Positions 1 to 9,540 are shown, counted from the first letter of the stretch. The stretch: DNA of 64,000 bases from Dellaglioa kimchii (GCF_046115505.1 NZ_CP170736.1:1-64000), one strand, 5' to 3'. Notes: a model not told the origin generated them from the sequence alone. A program made the numbers and translations.

Positions 1-1431
1 ATGACAAAATCAAATTTTCCAGATAACTTTTTATGGGGTGGCGCAACGGCCGCTAATCAATTTGAAGGCGCCTATGATGTTGATGGTAAGGGCCTGTCAT
101 TAGTAGATATATTACCAGATGCACACCATGGTCGCTGGGATTATTTATTTAATGTAAAAGAAGCGATGCAGATGAAAGAAGATTTTTATCCTAGTCATGA
201 ATCAGTTGATTTCTATCATCATTATGAAGAAGATTTACGATTAATGGCAGAAATGGGTTTCAAAACCTTCAGAATGTCAATTAGTTGGCCACGAATATTT
301 CCGCAAGGTGATGAAAAAGAACCAAATGAAAAAGGGCTAGAATTCTATGATAAAGTTATCGATCTTTGTAACGAATTAGGGATGGAACCGTTAGTAACAA
401 TTAACCATTTCGATACGCCGTTAGGGATGTTGAAAAAAATGAATGGTTGGGCTGACCGTCGAATGATTAATAATTACTTAAACTTCTCACGCGTCTTATT
501 CATGCGTTATAAGGATAAGGTTAAGTATTGGTTAACTTTTAACGAAATTAATATGATTTTACACATTCCATTATTGGGTGGCGGATTAGATTTGGAAGAT
601 ATTGATAATCCTGACCAAATCAAATATCAGGCGGCACATCATCAATTAGTTGCCTCTGCGCTTGCGACAAAATTAGCACACGAAATTAATCCTGATTTTA
701 AGATAGGGTGCATGTTAGCGGCAGGAGTTACCTACCCCAATACACCTAATCCCAAAGATGTATTTGAAGCAATGACAAAGGATCGAGAAGGATACTTCTT
801 TATTGATGTCCAGTCACGTGGGTACTACCCAAGTTATTCGGCAAGATTATTTAAAGATATGGGTGTAGAAATTGAAATGGCAGATACTGACGTAAAAGAT
901 TTATTAGAAAATACAGTTGATTTCATTTCATTTAGTTACTATTCATCAAGATTAGCAAGCGCTGATCCTAAGATGACTGATAAAACAGCAGCAAATGTCT
1001 TTGACAGCTTAAAAAATCCTTACTTAAAGACAAGCGAATGGGGCTGGCAAACAGATGGCCTTGGTTTGAGAACAACGATGAATCAAATTTATGATCGTTA
1101 TCAGAAACCACTATTTGTTGTTGAAAATGGATTAGGTGCAAAAGATGTTGTAGAAGAAGGTAATAAAATTCATGATGATTATCGCATTTCTTATCTAAGT
1201 GAAAACATTGAAGCAATGGGTGAGGCAATTGCAGACGGGGTTTCTTGTCTAGGTTACACATCATGGGGCTGTATCGATTTAATTAGCGCAGGCTCAGGTG
1301 AAATGGCGAAACGCTATGGTTACATTTACGTAGATCGAGATAACGAAGGTAACGGGACGATAAATCGATTAAAAAAAGATTCGTTCTATTGGTATCAAAA
1401 TGTGATTAAAACAAACGGTGTTGAATTATAA
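1..1431 (+). CDS. GH1 6-phospho-beta-glucosidase
   Basis: Glycoside hydrolase family 1 enzyme of 476 aa, the usual length for the family. The N-terminus (FLWGGATAANQFEGA) is the family signature. The acid/base glutamate is E182 in TFNEIN and the nucleophile is E375 in VVENGLG. The C-terminal stretch SAGSGEMAKRYGYIYVD carries the Ser/Lys/Tyr pattern that binds the sugar phosphate in 6-phospho-beta-glucosidases, so the likely substrates are PTS-imported, phosphorylated beta-glucosides such as cellobiose or arbutin, split in the cytoplasm. No PTS gene is visible, but the ATG is the first base of the window, so any upstream operon partner and the ribosome binding site lie outside. A terminator follows directly. 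The exact aglycone cannot be told from sequence. Confidence 0.93.
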   Translation: MTKSNFPDNFLWGGATAANQFEGAYDVDGKGLSLVDILPDAHHGRWDYLFNVKEAMQMKEDFYPSHESVDFYHHYEEDLRLMAEMGFKTFRMSISWPRIFPQGDEKEPNEKGLEFYDKVIDLCNELGMEPLVTINHFDTPLGMLKKMNGWADRRMINNYLNFSRVLFMRYKDKVKYWLTFNEINMILHIPLLGGGLDLEDIDNPDQIKYQAAHHQLVASALATKLAHEINPDFKIGCMLAAGVTYPNTPNPKDVFEAMTKDREGYFFIDVQSRGYYPSYSARLFKDMGVEIEMADTDVKDLLENTVDFISFSYYSSRLASADPKMTDKTAANVFDSLKNPYLKTSEWGWQTDGLGLRTTMNQIYDRYQKPLFVVENGLGAKDVVEEGNKIHDDYRISYLSENIEAMGEAIADGVSCLGYTSWGCIDLISAGSGEMAKRYGYIYVDRDNEGNGTINRLKKDSFYWYQNVIKTNGVEL

Positions 1432-1468
1432 ACTGGAAAAATTGAAGGTATAAAATTTCGGTGCGATT

Positions 1469-1514
1469 AAAATACTGTTTAAGCAATGATTGATTGCTTA
1501 AACAGTATTTTTTT
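1469..1514 (+). terminator. Rho-independent terminator after the GH1 gene
   Basis: A perfect 19-bp stem (1469-1487 pairing with 1493-1511) with a 5-nt loop runs into a T tract, 35 bp after the GH1 stop codon. Confidence 0.9.
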
Positions 1515-1671
1515 ATTTACGGAAGTCTTATTGTTTAGTGGAAAAATAATATTAGGTGTACAATTATCGAAATCTTAAAGATGGTTTAGAAAAGATTGGA
1601 TAAAATGATGTGTTTTAAACCTCAAAAAAATTGTTAAACAAATATATATAACGTGGAAGAAGGTCTTTCCG

Positions 1672-1956
1672 ATGAGAAAAAGGTTTAAACCTGTAAATAA
1701 TGAAATGAAATGGGTAGGAATTGTTAGTATTGTGTTGTGTTTAATTGAACCATGGTTAATAGTTGTGAATTTAACGATTGGCATGTGGTTAGTGGGGACG
1801 GGTATGATTGGCGTTGGAACTTATATTGAAAGACTACCCTTTTATCAGAAAAATATTGGTTATCGTCTATGTGGTATGTTGTTATTTATATTAATTGCAT
1901 TCATTAATACAATTTATATAATAGTAATTCTTCTACTGCTACAATTCCAAGGATAA
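1672..1956 (+). CDS. Small hypothetical membrane protein
   Basis: A 94-aa protein that I do not recognise. It opens with a basic segment (MRKRFKPVNNEMK) and then has about three hydrophobic stretches (near residues 14-30, 32-48 and 66-91), so it is probably an inner-membrane protein. A purine-rich GAAGAAGG sequence sits about 9 bp before the ATG and acts as a plausible ribosome binding site. It stands alone between the GH1 terminator and the tRNA gene, with no operon context that hints at function. The coding call rests on the Shine-Dalgarno match and the coherent membrane topology; an antisense open frame over the same bases has no such support. Confidence 0.6.
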   Translation: MRKRFKPVNNEMKWVGIVSIVLCLIEPWLIVVNLTIGMWLVGTGMIGVGTYIERLPFYQKNIGYRLCGMLLFILIAFINTIYIIVILLLLQFQG

Positions 1957-2057
1957 AATAAGTAGTACTTACAAGTTAAATGTATAAAAAATAGGTTACA
2001 AAAGATCGGCAGCATACCGAAGTCTGATAACCTATAAAGCTGAAAAGTTATTTAAGA

Positions 2058-2131
2058 TGTCCCTGATCAGAGTCGAACTGATGACCTACCGCTTAGGAGG
2101 CGGTTGCTCTATCCAGCTGAGCTACAGAGAC
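2058..2131 (-). tRNA. tRNA-Arg (anticodon CCU)
   Basis: The reverse strand folds into a complete cloverleaf of 74 nt. The 7-bp acceptor stem GTCTCTG/CAGGGAC has one wobble pair, followed by discriminator A; the D-arm is GCTCAGCTGGATAGAGC; the anticodon stem ACCGC/GCGGT encloses loop CTCCTAA, giving anticodon CCU for AGG codons; the T-loop is TTCGACT. The 3' CCA is not encoded. It is a single isolated tRNA gene. Such genes can serve as integration sites, but no integrase is nearby. Confidence 0.95.
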
Positions 2132-2263
2132 AAAATCACTGGTTACTCTATTGTAAATGGCAAAAATAAATAAGTCAATTTGATTTTAATGTAGAGATTG
2201 AGAATATAAAAATAAGACATTGATAAATTATCTTAATCGCTAACTAGTTCAAATACAAATTTA

Positions 2264-2519
2264 TGAAGTGCCCCCCCGGTATTGGACCAAAATGAAGGGC
2301 TCCAAGAAAGTTAGACAAAATCTAACTAAATTGGAGTCCTTTTTCATGTCTAAATATTCTAAAAAATTAAAAGTGGAGGTCGTTCAAGATTATCTTTCAT
2401 CTTTACTAGGTTATAAATTAATAGCTAAGAAATATGGTATTAAAAGTTCGGTTGAATACCGAATTTTTATATCCCAGAAAGTTGTTTAGAGTTTCGTCCA
2501 ATATTTGGGGTTCACTTCA
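2264..2519. mobile_element. IS3-family remnant with both inverted ends
   Basis: A 256-bp element bounded by imperfect terminal inverted repeats. The left end begins TGAAGTGCCCCCC and runs to GGTATTGGAC; the right end, read on the other strand, begins TGAAGTGAACCCC and runs to AATATTGGAC. Inside is the N-terminal part of an IS3-type OrfA only; the remainder of orfA and all of orfB are gone. No convincing 3-4 bp target duplication is seen. The size and intact ends make it MITE-like, although it looks like an internal deletion product of a full IS. Confidence 0.75.
2346..2489 (+). pseudogene. Truncated IS3-family OrfA (helix-turn-helix part)
   Basis: The reading frame starts MSKYSKKLKVEVVQDYLSS and continues with IAKKYGIKSS, the pattern of the N-terminal helix-turn-helix in OrfA of IS3/IS150-group elements. 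It ends after 47 codons just before the right inverted repeat, so the leucine zipper and the catalytic OrfB are missing. It cannot encode an active transposase. Confidence 0.7.
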
Positions 2520-2607
2520 GAAAGTAATAGTGGCAGGGAATATTTTTAAGGGATTGTGTAGTTAATTTGAATTAGTGATTGTGCCCTTAGAATGATGGTG
2601 ATTAATA

Positions 2608-2636
2608 GTGACATTGTTATTTACCATTGCTATAAT
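2608..2636 (+). promoter_or_regulatory. Sigma-A promoter of membrane protein copy A
   Basis: GTGACA (2608-2613), a 17-bp spacer, then TGCTATAAT, an extended -10 with a perfect TATAAT at 2631-2636. The predicted transcript start near 2643 supports the TTG start at 2672 and leaves almost no leader for the ATG at 2648. Confidence 0.75.
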
Positions 2637-2671
2637 AGCAATACTGAATGAGTTTTGTGGGAGGCGAATAT

Positions 2672-4399
2672 TTGTTAAATAAGTTTAAAAATAATGGAGC
2701 AGTATTCGGTGTTATTTTTTTAATTAGTTTTTTTTTGGTACTTCCTCAAATAATAAATCATAGCTTAGTATTAAGTGGTGATTTATTATTTCACTTAAAT
2801 CGTATTTATGATACTTATATGCAATTTAAAACTGGCCATTTTAATTATTTTCAGACAAATTACGGTTTTCAACAAACTGGCCGAATAGTAAATGCTCTGT
2901 ATGGACCGGGTTTCGCTTATGGATTAGGATTATTATTGATTTTCTTACATAGTTGGATTAAATTTGAAATTATTACTTCGTTTTTAATTTTCTTTATTAG
3001 TGGATATTCAATGTATTTTTTATCAAGAGAGATGAAGACGACAAAACGGATATCAGTAATAACTGCAGTTATATTTATGGGTAGTTTTTGGATTGTTCGT
3101 TGGTCTACTCAGCAAAATTTTATGACGTGGGGTGTCATGTTGATGCCTTTAGTGGTTTTAATAGGGCTTAAAATGATCAAAAATAATGCGAAGGATCTTA
3201 AGATACTACCATTATCGCTCATTATGTCATTGCTCATTCAAATTCATGTCTTAAGTGCATTGATGTCACTTGGGACCATAATCGTTTTTTTTATTGTTGG
3301 TTTTTTTAAGACAGATAAAAAGGGACAACTTATCGGTAAATGTTTAATTGCTGGGATGTTAACACTGGTGCTAACATTTAATGTCTGGGGTGCCATGTTA
3401 GAAATTTTAACAACGAATAACGTGTACGCTCCTTTTGCTATGACGAACATGTCCAGTGGGACCATGAGATTCTCAATATTTAGGCATAGTGTTACACAAA
3501 TTGGATTAGTCATGAGTCTTATATTTTTTGTACAAATAGCTTATCTATTTTCAAGAGAACAACAATTACCGCTAGCTAATAAAGTCGTTACTATACTTGG
3601 ATCTGGTTTTCTACTTTTATCCACAAATATTATTCCTTGGACAAGAGTAGGATACATGATTCCTGGATTACAAAACTTCTTACAATTTCCTTTTCGATTT
3701 TATGGACTTGCAACTGTTTTGCTGTTAGCGGGTTTAGGATCTACAATTTCTATGATTACCGAATCAAAGCGTCGTAATAATAGTGAGCTATTGTTACTTG
3801 TTGGAAGTGTTTTAATTACAGGGCAGGCATATATTGGTATTCAGAATGGTAATGGAATATGGAATACCGACAATCCGATTGTACCTAACACTAATATGCT
3901 ACTAAAAGATTCTCCGACTGGGGATGAAATTAGAAGTGCTTTTAGTAATTCAGATTTGGGACAAGGATTAGGCGTAGTCGAAAAGCCGACATCTGATTAT
4001 TTACCTGCGAATAAGGTAGTCAGTAAGAATGCTTATGATGATTACAGAAAGAATATACTTATAAATCAAGTAAAGGTTACAAAAAAGGTTATGAGTAATG
4101 GTAACTTGCAGTTAACTTGGCAAGCAACGAAAGAGAATGAAGAAATTGCCTTACCCATTATCGTTTATAACAAATCGACTGTTGTATTAAACGGAAATAG
4201 AGTTAGTCCTCAAAGAATGCAATTATCGGTAATAGGTAGCCCGATAATTAAAGCAACGAAGGTAGGGACCAATACGTTGGTACTCTCATATCATGCTAGA
4301 ATTTTGACTACAACAAGATTGATAGGCGTGTTGATAATCTGGATATTTTATATAGCTTCGATTATTATAATATGCTTGCTAAATACAAAAAAGTTCTAA
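2672..4399 (+). CDS. Polytopic GT-C-like membrane protein, copy A (PTPS_related type)
   Basis: A 575-aa integral membrane protein with about 11-12 hydrophobic segments and a soluble C-terminal part before the last segment. It belongs to the family annotated as 6-pyruvoyl-tetrahydropterin-synthase-related membrane proteins, which look like GT-C glycosyltransferases. Shared landmarks with copies B, C and D are GDLLFHLNRIYD after the first segment (acidic residue in the first outer loop, as in GT-C enzymes), FQTNYGFQQTGRI, FNVWGAMLEI, LQNFLQFPFRFYGLA and SDYLP. The likely role is transfer of a lipid-linked sugar to an envelope polymer on the outer face; the acceptor is unknown. The start is the TTG at 2672, 7 bp after GGGAGG; an in-frame ATG at 2648 has no ribosome binding site. 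It is monocistronic, with its own promoter and terminator. Confidence 0.75.
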   Translation: MLNKFKNNGAVFGVIFLISFFLVLPQIINHSLVLSGDLLFHLNRIYDTYMQFKTGHFNYFQTNYGFQQTGRIVNALYGPGFAYGLGLLLIFLHSWIKFEIITSFLIFFISGYSMYFLSREMKTTKRISVITAVIFMGSFWIVRWSTQQNFMTWGVMLMPLVVLIGLKMIKNNAKDLKILPLSLIMSLLIQIHVLSALMSLGTIIVFFIVGFFKTDKKGQLIGKCLIAGMLTLVLTFNVWGAMLEILTTNNVYAPFAMTNMSSGTMRFSIFRHSVTQIGLVMSLIFFVQIAYLFSREQQLPLANKVVTILGSGFLLLSTNIIPWTRVGYMIPGLQNFLQFPFRFYGLATVLLLAGLGSTISMITESKRRNNSELLLLVGSVLITGQAYIGIQNGNGIWNTDNPIVPNTNMLLKDSPTGDEIRSAFSNSDLGQGLGVVEKPTSDYLPANKVVSKNAYDDYRKNILINQVKVTKKVMSNGNLQLTWQATKENEEIALPIIVYNKSTVVLNGNRVSPQRMQLSVIGSPIIKATKVGTNTLVLSYHARILTTTRLIGVLIIWIFYIASIIIICLLNTKKF

Positions 4400-4425
4400 T
4401 CACTTAGTGATTAGAACTTTTTTTG
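4391..4425 (+). terminator. Terminator of copy A
   Basis: A 13-bp perfect stem (4391-4403 with 4407-4419) and T run. The stem includes the stop codon of copy A. Confidence 0.85.
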
Positions 4426-4545
4426 TATTCTCCACCACCAATAGATGATGAAAAGCTATTATTTACATAATTTAACGTTTGTCGACAGCATTAACATTAA
4501 TTATTGGCAGAAATTGTAAGCTTTAAAGGATCTAAATAATTAGGG

Positions 4546-6149
4546 CTATTTACGAATTAAATACTTAAATTTATAATAAAATGACATTAAAATACTGAAT
4601 AAACCAGTTAACAAACTTATTGCCACGATTAAATAATTACCGACAGTTGCTGATGTAGTAATTTTAATGTGATTGTAACCTTTTTTAGTTTTAACTTAAG
4701 TGAATTATTTGATAAGTGATTTACAGTCTGTTTATTTAAAAAGACCTTATAATGTATACTTGAGTAGATAGCAATTGGTAAGGGATAAGTCCCAGACTTT
4801 GGAACTTGAATTAAATACTGGGCGCCATTATATGTTTGAGAAATATTTGTTAAATGAACAGATTTATCTAAAGAGGATATTCTTTTGGCCAATTGATTTT
4901 GATTATTTACTGGTAAATAATCGGGTTCAATAGTACTATTCTTAATTTTTTTGTTGTAGTTGGAAGTAGTCAGCCAAGAATGATTCGTATTTTTAATAGG
5001 GATAATGTGGTAATTAAGAATAGCACTTAAACTTGTGACAACTAATACCAGTGAAATCATGAAAGTGATATCTTTCTGCTGTAAAGGATATGTTTCAAAA
5101 TAATACATGACACTAATAGATAATAGTAAGGATGTTACCAATAGTAGACAGCCTAAAAATTGAATCATGTTTACTGGTGTATTCTTAAGCATTTACCAAG
5201 GAAACCAATCTAAAGTGATAAAAAATAGAATAATAGTAGCGATGGTCCAGGTACGCCAAATACCGTTTTTATTAGTAAATAACATTACTAATAATCCAAT
5301 TAATAATGCTGTGTTAATTGGTCCTAGATTAAAGCTAACTGATTTTTCTAAGATGCTAATGGAATTAATCTAGGCGTCGAGCTCATCAACATATTTTGTG
5401 ATGATAGTATGTAAATATTAATTAAACTATATAAAGATAAGAATAATGCCAGAATGGCCCCTTTTATATAATCAACCAGTTCTAAATAGGTTAGTTGATG
5501 TTTTATGAATCTTATGCAAATTAAAAATAAAATCATTGCAGACACAACAACAAGAGAAATAAGATGACTATTCGCTACTGCCCTCATGCCAATTCCTAAA
5601 TATAACCACCCATTTGGAACTTTGTGCCATATTTTAAAGCATCCGAGTAACACTAAGGGTAAAAAAGCATAAGCGAGTGCTTCACCAAGTGCATTTCTAG
5701 ATTAAAGAACAATCATGTGATAAGAACTAAATTGGTAGATGGATACGTCTAATATTTGAAGTTACAGTTTAGGTGTTATAAATTTGGCCATTAGGTAAGT
5801 ATTTAAAATAGTTATAAAATTTAAAATGATGAAGCCAATCATTAAGGCTAATACAGATTTTGTTAATAATAATTTCGGTATAAAAAAATAGCACTGGTCA
5901 ACCATGGGTACATACCATTCATAGCAGCGCCAGTATGATGTAATCCGATAAAATTAACTAGTGGTGGTAACGACTCGTGTTGAAGTGCTTGTACAACTGC
6001 CTCATAACGCGTAAGGTGTATATCACCATCATAGCCTAATTTAAATAGATGATTAGTGAAGGCAGGTAATGTTGACAGGACTGATAAATCTGAGATAACA
6101 AAAAAACAGCAAAATTGTATAAATAATTTGAATGGGAACGCTTTAACAA
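4546..6149 (-). pseudogene. Decayed fifth copy (E) of the GT-C-like membrane protein family
   Basis: The minus strand holds the ruins of a related but more divergent membrane protein. A perfect AAAGGAGG precedes a TTG start at 6149, after which the frame is lost within about 25 codons. Recognisable pieces in different frames are GYDGDIHLTRYEAVVQAL and MYPWLTSAIF (around 5890-6060), a hydrophobic piece at 5348-5653, and a C-terminal part at 4629-5192 with the family element PDYLP and Ig-like strands. A last piece, ending YKFKYLIRK and a stop at 4546, is again in another frame. At least three frameshifts or stops are needed to explain it. The acidic first-loop motif DGDIHLTRYE corresponds to GDSLFHFNRIYD of the intact copies. 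Confidence 0.75.
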
Positions 6150-6215
6150 TATTAAAAAGCCTCCTTTAATTTTAGCAATAGTACGTATCTAGAGTTACTT
6201 TTATATGAGTTAAAA

Positions 6216-6253
6216 TATAAAAAGACCAAAATTATTTTTCTTAATTTTGGTCT
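6216..6253 (-). terminator. Terminator of pepS
   Basis: A 12-bp stem AGACCAAAATTA with its complement (6223-6234 and 6242-6253) runs into a T-rich stretch on the minus strand, about 60 bp after the pepS stop. Confidence 0.85.
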
Positions 6254-6315
6254 AGTAATTATTATGGGCATTTATTTTGTAAGATAACAATATGAGGGGA
6301 GTTAGATATTATTAT

Positions 6316-7551
6316 TTATGCCCAATCCCCATTACGGAAAACAGGTACTGTACTGCCATCCTCACGAATACCATCAATTGACATGTCAGATGATCCGACC
6401 ATGAAGTCAACGTGCGTTTGACTTAAATTTAAACCGGCAGCGGCTAATTCAGTATCGTTCATTTTAGTACCATCCTTAATGGAGAAAGGATAAGCAGAGC
6501 CTAGAGCTAAATGGTCACTGGCATTTTCATCGAATAATGTATTATAGAACGTTATTCCTGATTGTGAAATTGGAGAAGGGTCTGGTACTAAAGCAACTTC
6601 ACCCAATGATCTTGCGCCATCATCAGTTTCTAGTAAGTGTTGTAAAACTTCTTCACCTTGTTCAGCAGTGGCTTTAACAACCTTACCTGATTCAAAAGTA
6701 AATTTCATACCACTCAAAGTAGTTCCTGCATAGCTCAATGGTTTTGTTGAAGAAATGTAACCATCAATACGTCTAGAATCAGGTGCGGTGAAAACTTCTT
6801 CGGTAGGCATGTTAGCCATGAACTCATGACCTTGTGCATCAAATGAACCGGCGCCTTCCCACAAATGATTTTTAGGGAGACCAATGACGATATCCGTCCC
6901 TGGGGCAACGTAATGTAAAGCAGAAAATTGTTCTTTATTTAATTCTTCGGCTTTTGTACGTAATGTTAAATCATGTTGGTACCATGCTTCAATTGGATTT
7001 TCATGATCAATACGCGTTGTTTTAAAGATTTCTTCCCAAAGTCGTGAAACAGCAAGTTCACCTTTTAGGTCAGGGAAAACGAGTTCAGCCCAAGCAGTAT
7101 CAGCAGCAGCGACTACAGTCCAACTAACATCATTATTTTGAGTTGCTTTACGCAAAGGACGTAAGGCTTGACCCATAGCTTTTTGACGTGAGGCAATCTT
7201 TTCAGAAGGGATGCCAGCAAACGCGTCAGGATCATCTGACATAACTGAGATGCGAGATGCTTTCTTAGCAACCCAATCTTCAACTTCTGAAGTTGTATAA
7301 CCAGGAACGTCAACCAAACGGTCTAGTGGAGCAAATTCAAGAAATGATTTCGAAACATGGCTATCTGCCCATTTAACGATAACTTCACTTGCGCCAGCAG
7401 CATAAGATTCATCTACGATTAAATGAGCTAATTTTTGTTGGGTTACGGAAATCTGTAGGACGATTGTTTGGCCTTTTGAGACGTTAACACCGACTTTAAC
7501 GATTAATTCAGCATATTTTTTAAGTTGATTTTCAAAATTTGTTTTTGACAT
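6316..7551 (-). CDS. pepS: Aminopeptidase PepS (M29 family)
   Basis: A cytoplasmic metallo-aminopeptidase of 411 aa, the normal length for the M29 (AmpS/PepS/thermophilic aminopeptidase) family. It releases N-terminal residues from peptides imported by lactic acid bacteria. The N-terminal domain has NFENQLKKYAELIVKVGVNV, and the C-terminal catalytic domain has FMANMPTEEVFTAPD with the metal-binding glutamates, then GARSLGEVALVPD, LGSAYP and THVDFMVGS with a ligand His and Asp. The order and spacing match active members. The ATG follows GGAGGTC at a good distance. It is monocistronic, divergent from mnaA and closed by its own terminator; no regulatory site stands out. Confidence 0.93.
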   Translation of the reverse strand: MSKTNFENQLKKYAELIVKVGVNVSKGQTIVLQISVTQQKLAHLIVDESYAAGASEVIVKWADSHVSKSFLEFAPLDRLVDVPGYTTSEVEDWVAKKASRISVMSDDPDAFAGIPSEKIASRQKAMGQALRPLRKATQNNDVSWTVVAAADTAWAELVFPDLKGELAVSRLWEEIFKTTRIDHENPIEAWYQHDLTLRTKAEELNKEQFSALHYVAPGTDIVIGLPKNHLWEGAGSFDAQGHEFMANMPTEEVFTAPDSRRIDGYISSTKPLSYAGTTLSGMKFTFESGKVVKATAEQGEEVLQHLLETDDGARSLGEVALVPDPSPISQSGITFYNTLFDENASDHLALGSAYPFSIKDGTKMNDTELAAAGLNLSQTHVDFMVGSSDMSIDGIREDGSTVPVFRNGDWA

Positions 7552-7642
7552 AGAAAGACCTCCAAATTTATTTATGAAATAATGATAACATATTAATGAG
7601 AAAATGATTAATAATTAGGCCGTTAAATTTTTGTTAACAAAA

Positions 7643-7671
7643 TCAGAATTTTGTCTTTTCTTTGGTATAAT
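7643..7671 (+). promoter_or_regulatory. Extended -10 promoter of mnaA-udk
   Basis: TTTGGTATAAT (7661-7671) contains a TGn extended -10 joined to a perfect TATAAT. The -35 region 17 bp upstream is poor (TCAGAA), as is common for extended -10 promoters. The same TTTGGTATAAT string precedes the ntdP gene at 50931. Confidence 0.6.
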
Positions 7672-7703
7672 AGTAATTAATATAATCATTGAGGAGGCCA
7701 ATT

Positions 7704-8846
7704 ATGAAAAAAGTGAAAGTGATGACTGTTTTTGGGACGCGTCCAGAAGCAATAAAAATGGCACCTGTTGTCTTAGAGTTAAAAGAACGTACAACGGAGT
7801 TTGAAACAGTAACTGTCGTAACAGCACAACATCGCCAAATGTTGGACCAAGTCTTAGAGATATTTAAAATAACGCCAGATTATGATTTGAATGTGATGCA
7901 CGATAATCAGACACTAAGTGATACAACTCGAAATGTTTTACAAAAATTAGACGATGTAATTAAAATAGAGCAACCTGATATTATTTTAGTTCATGGCGAT
8001 ACAACAACAACGTTTGCCGCTAGTATTTCAGCTTTTTATAATCAAGTGGCAATTGGACACGTTGAAGCGGGATTACGGACATGGGATAAGTATTCACCAT
8101 TTCCAGAAGAAATGAACCGTCAACTAACAGACGTACTGGCAGATATGTACTTTTCCCCAACTTCGCAAAGTGAAACTAATCTGTTACTAGAAAACCATCC
8201 GAAAGAAAATATTTTTGTAACAGGTAACACGGCCATTGACGCCTTAAAACAAACGGTTCAAAAAGAGTATGACCATGATGTCCTATCGGAAGTAAATCCT
8301 GCGAATAAAATGATTTTACTCACAATGCATCGTCGTGAAAACCAAGGTGCGCCTATGCGTCGTGTTTTCGAAGTGATTAAATCTGTCGTTAAAGATCAGT
8401 CAGATGTTGAGGTCGTTTATCCGGTTCATTTAAATCCAGTTGTTAAAGATTTAGCTGAAGAAGTTTTAGGTGGAGAACAACGTGTTCATCTAATTGAACC
8501 ACTTGATGTGGTTGATTTTCATAATATAGCTGCAAAAAGTTACTTTATTATGACAGATTCAGGTGGTGTCCAAGAAGAGGCACCGTCATTAGGAAAACCA
8601 GTTCTTGTTTTACGTGATAACACAGAACGTCCGGAAGGCGTGAATGCGGGTACATTGAAGTTAGTTGGAACTGACCCTGTGAAAGTCAAAGAAACCATGA
8701 TATCATTAATAACTAATAAGACAGAGTACGAACGAATGGCAAATGCTAAAAATCCTTATGGGGATGGGCAAGCAGCTAAACGAATATTAGATGCTATTGC
8801 TTATCGATTTGGAGATAGTCAGCAAGAACCTGAACGTTTCGAATAA
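7704..8846 (+). CDS. mnaA: UDP-N-acetylglucosamine 2-epimerase (non-hydrolysing)
   Basis: Converts UDP-GlcNAc to UDP-ManNAc in the cytoplasm, the ManNAc donor for the wall teichoic acid linkage unit and for some capsules. At 380 aa it has the family length. Visible motifs are FGTRPEAIKMAPV near the N-terminus, HGDTTTTFA, GHVEAGLRT, FVTGNTAIDAL and MTDSGGVQEEAPSLGKPVLV with RDNTERPEG, covering the UDP-sugar binding and catalytic elements of the GT-B-like fold. The ATG at 7704 is 6 bp after GAGGAGG; an in-frame start 15 bp further upstream has no such support. It is followed 18 bp later by udk, probably co-transcribed. TagD and TagF-like genes at the far end of the window fit a role in teichoic acid supply. 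Confidence 0.95.
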   Translation: MKKVKVMTVFGTRPEAIKMAPVVLELKERTTEFETVTVVTAQHRQMLDQVLEIFKITPDYDLNVMHDNQTLSDTTRNVLQKLDDVIKIEQPDIILVHGDTTTTFAASISAFYNQVAIGHVEAGLRTWDKYSPFPEEMNRQLTDVLADMYFSPTSQSETNLLLENHPKENIFVTGNTAIDALKQTVQKEYDHDVLSEVNPANKMILLTMHRRENQGAPMRRVFEVIKSVVKDQSDVEVVYPVHLNPVVKDLAEEVLGGEQRVHLIEPLDVVDFHNIAAKSYFIMTDSGGVQEEAPSLGKPVLVLRDNTERPEGVNAGTLKLVGTDPVKVKETMISLITNKTEYERMANAKNPYGDGQAAKRILDAIAYRFGDSQQEPERFE

Positions 8847-8864
8847 ATGGAGGATTTCTAAAGC

Positions 8865-9500
8865 ATGAGCAAAAGAACAAAACGTCCCATTATTATTGGT
8901 GTAACAGGTGGTACTGGTAGTGGTAAGACGACGGTTAGTAATGCTATTTATTCACAATTAGCCGGCGAGTCAATCATGATTTTACAACAAGATACTTATT
9001 ATAATGATCAAGCTGAAATGAGTATGGAAGAACGTAAAGCAGTGAACTATGATCATCCACTCGCGTTTGACAACGAACGGATGATTAGTGATTTGGAACA
9101 ATTGTTGGGTAATGAGGCAATCGATATGCCTGTTTATGATTACACACAGTTTACTCGTTCGAGTGAGACAATCAGAACAGAACCTCAAGATGTTATCATT
9201 GTTGAAGGAATCCTAATTCTAGGGGACGAAAAACTTAGAAGTTTAATGGATATTAAAGTTTTTGTTGATACAGATGATGATTTACGCATTATTCGTCGTA
9301 TCACACGTGATATGAAGGAGCGTGGTCGCTCATTACAATCAGTTATTGATCAATACGTTAAAACGGTTAAACCAATGTATAATCAATTCATTGAACCAAC
9401 GAAACGTTATGCGGATATTATTGTGCCAGAAGGTGGCGCAAATACAGTTGCCATTGATTTATTGTCAACTAAAGTTCGAGACATTTTACAACAAGACTAG
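8865..9500 (+). CDS. udk: Uridine kinase
   Basis: Phosphorylates uridine and cytidine to UMP and CMP in nucleoside salvage. The 211-aa length is standard. The Walker A loop is GVTGGTGSGKTT (residues 12-23), followed by QQDTYYNDQAEM and YDHPLAFDNE, the substrate-binding segments of uridine kinases, then VIVEGILIL and the lid with RRITRDMKERGRS. GGAGGA lies about 9 bp before the ATG. The pairing with mnaA is unusual; one possible link is the supply of UTP for UDP-sugar synthesis, but this is inference from adjacency only. A short hairpin (CAAGACTA/TAGTCTTG) overlaps the stop codon, and a strong terminator follows. Confidence 0.93.
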   Translation: MSKRTKRPIIIGVTGGTGSGKTTVSNAIYSQLAGESIMILQQDTYYNDQAEMSMEERKAVNYDHPLAFDNERMISDLEQLLGNEAIDMPVYDYTQFTRSSETIRTEPQDVIIVEGILILGDEKLRSLMDIKVFVDTDDDLRIIRRITRDMKERGRSLQSVIDQYVKTVKPMYNQFIEPTKRYADIIVPEGGANTVAIDLLSTKVRDILQQD

Positions 9501-9540
9501 CTAGGATATAGTCTTGTCGTTATAGATATTGTACAACGAC

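Noticed and set aside
2058..2519. Integrated island at the tRNA-Arg gene
   Set aside because: There is no integrase and no direct repeat of the tRNA 3' end; the nearby IS remnant is sufficient to explain the mobile DNA.
2648..2674. ATG start for copy A at 2648
   Set aside because: The promoter places the transcript start at about 2643, no ribosome binding site exists there, and a strong GGGAGG fits the TTG at 2672, as in the other copies.
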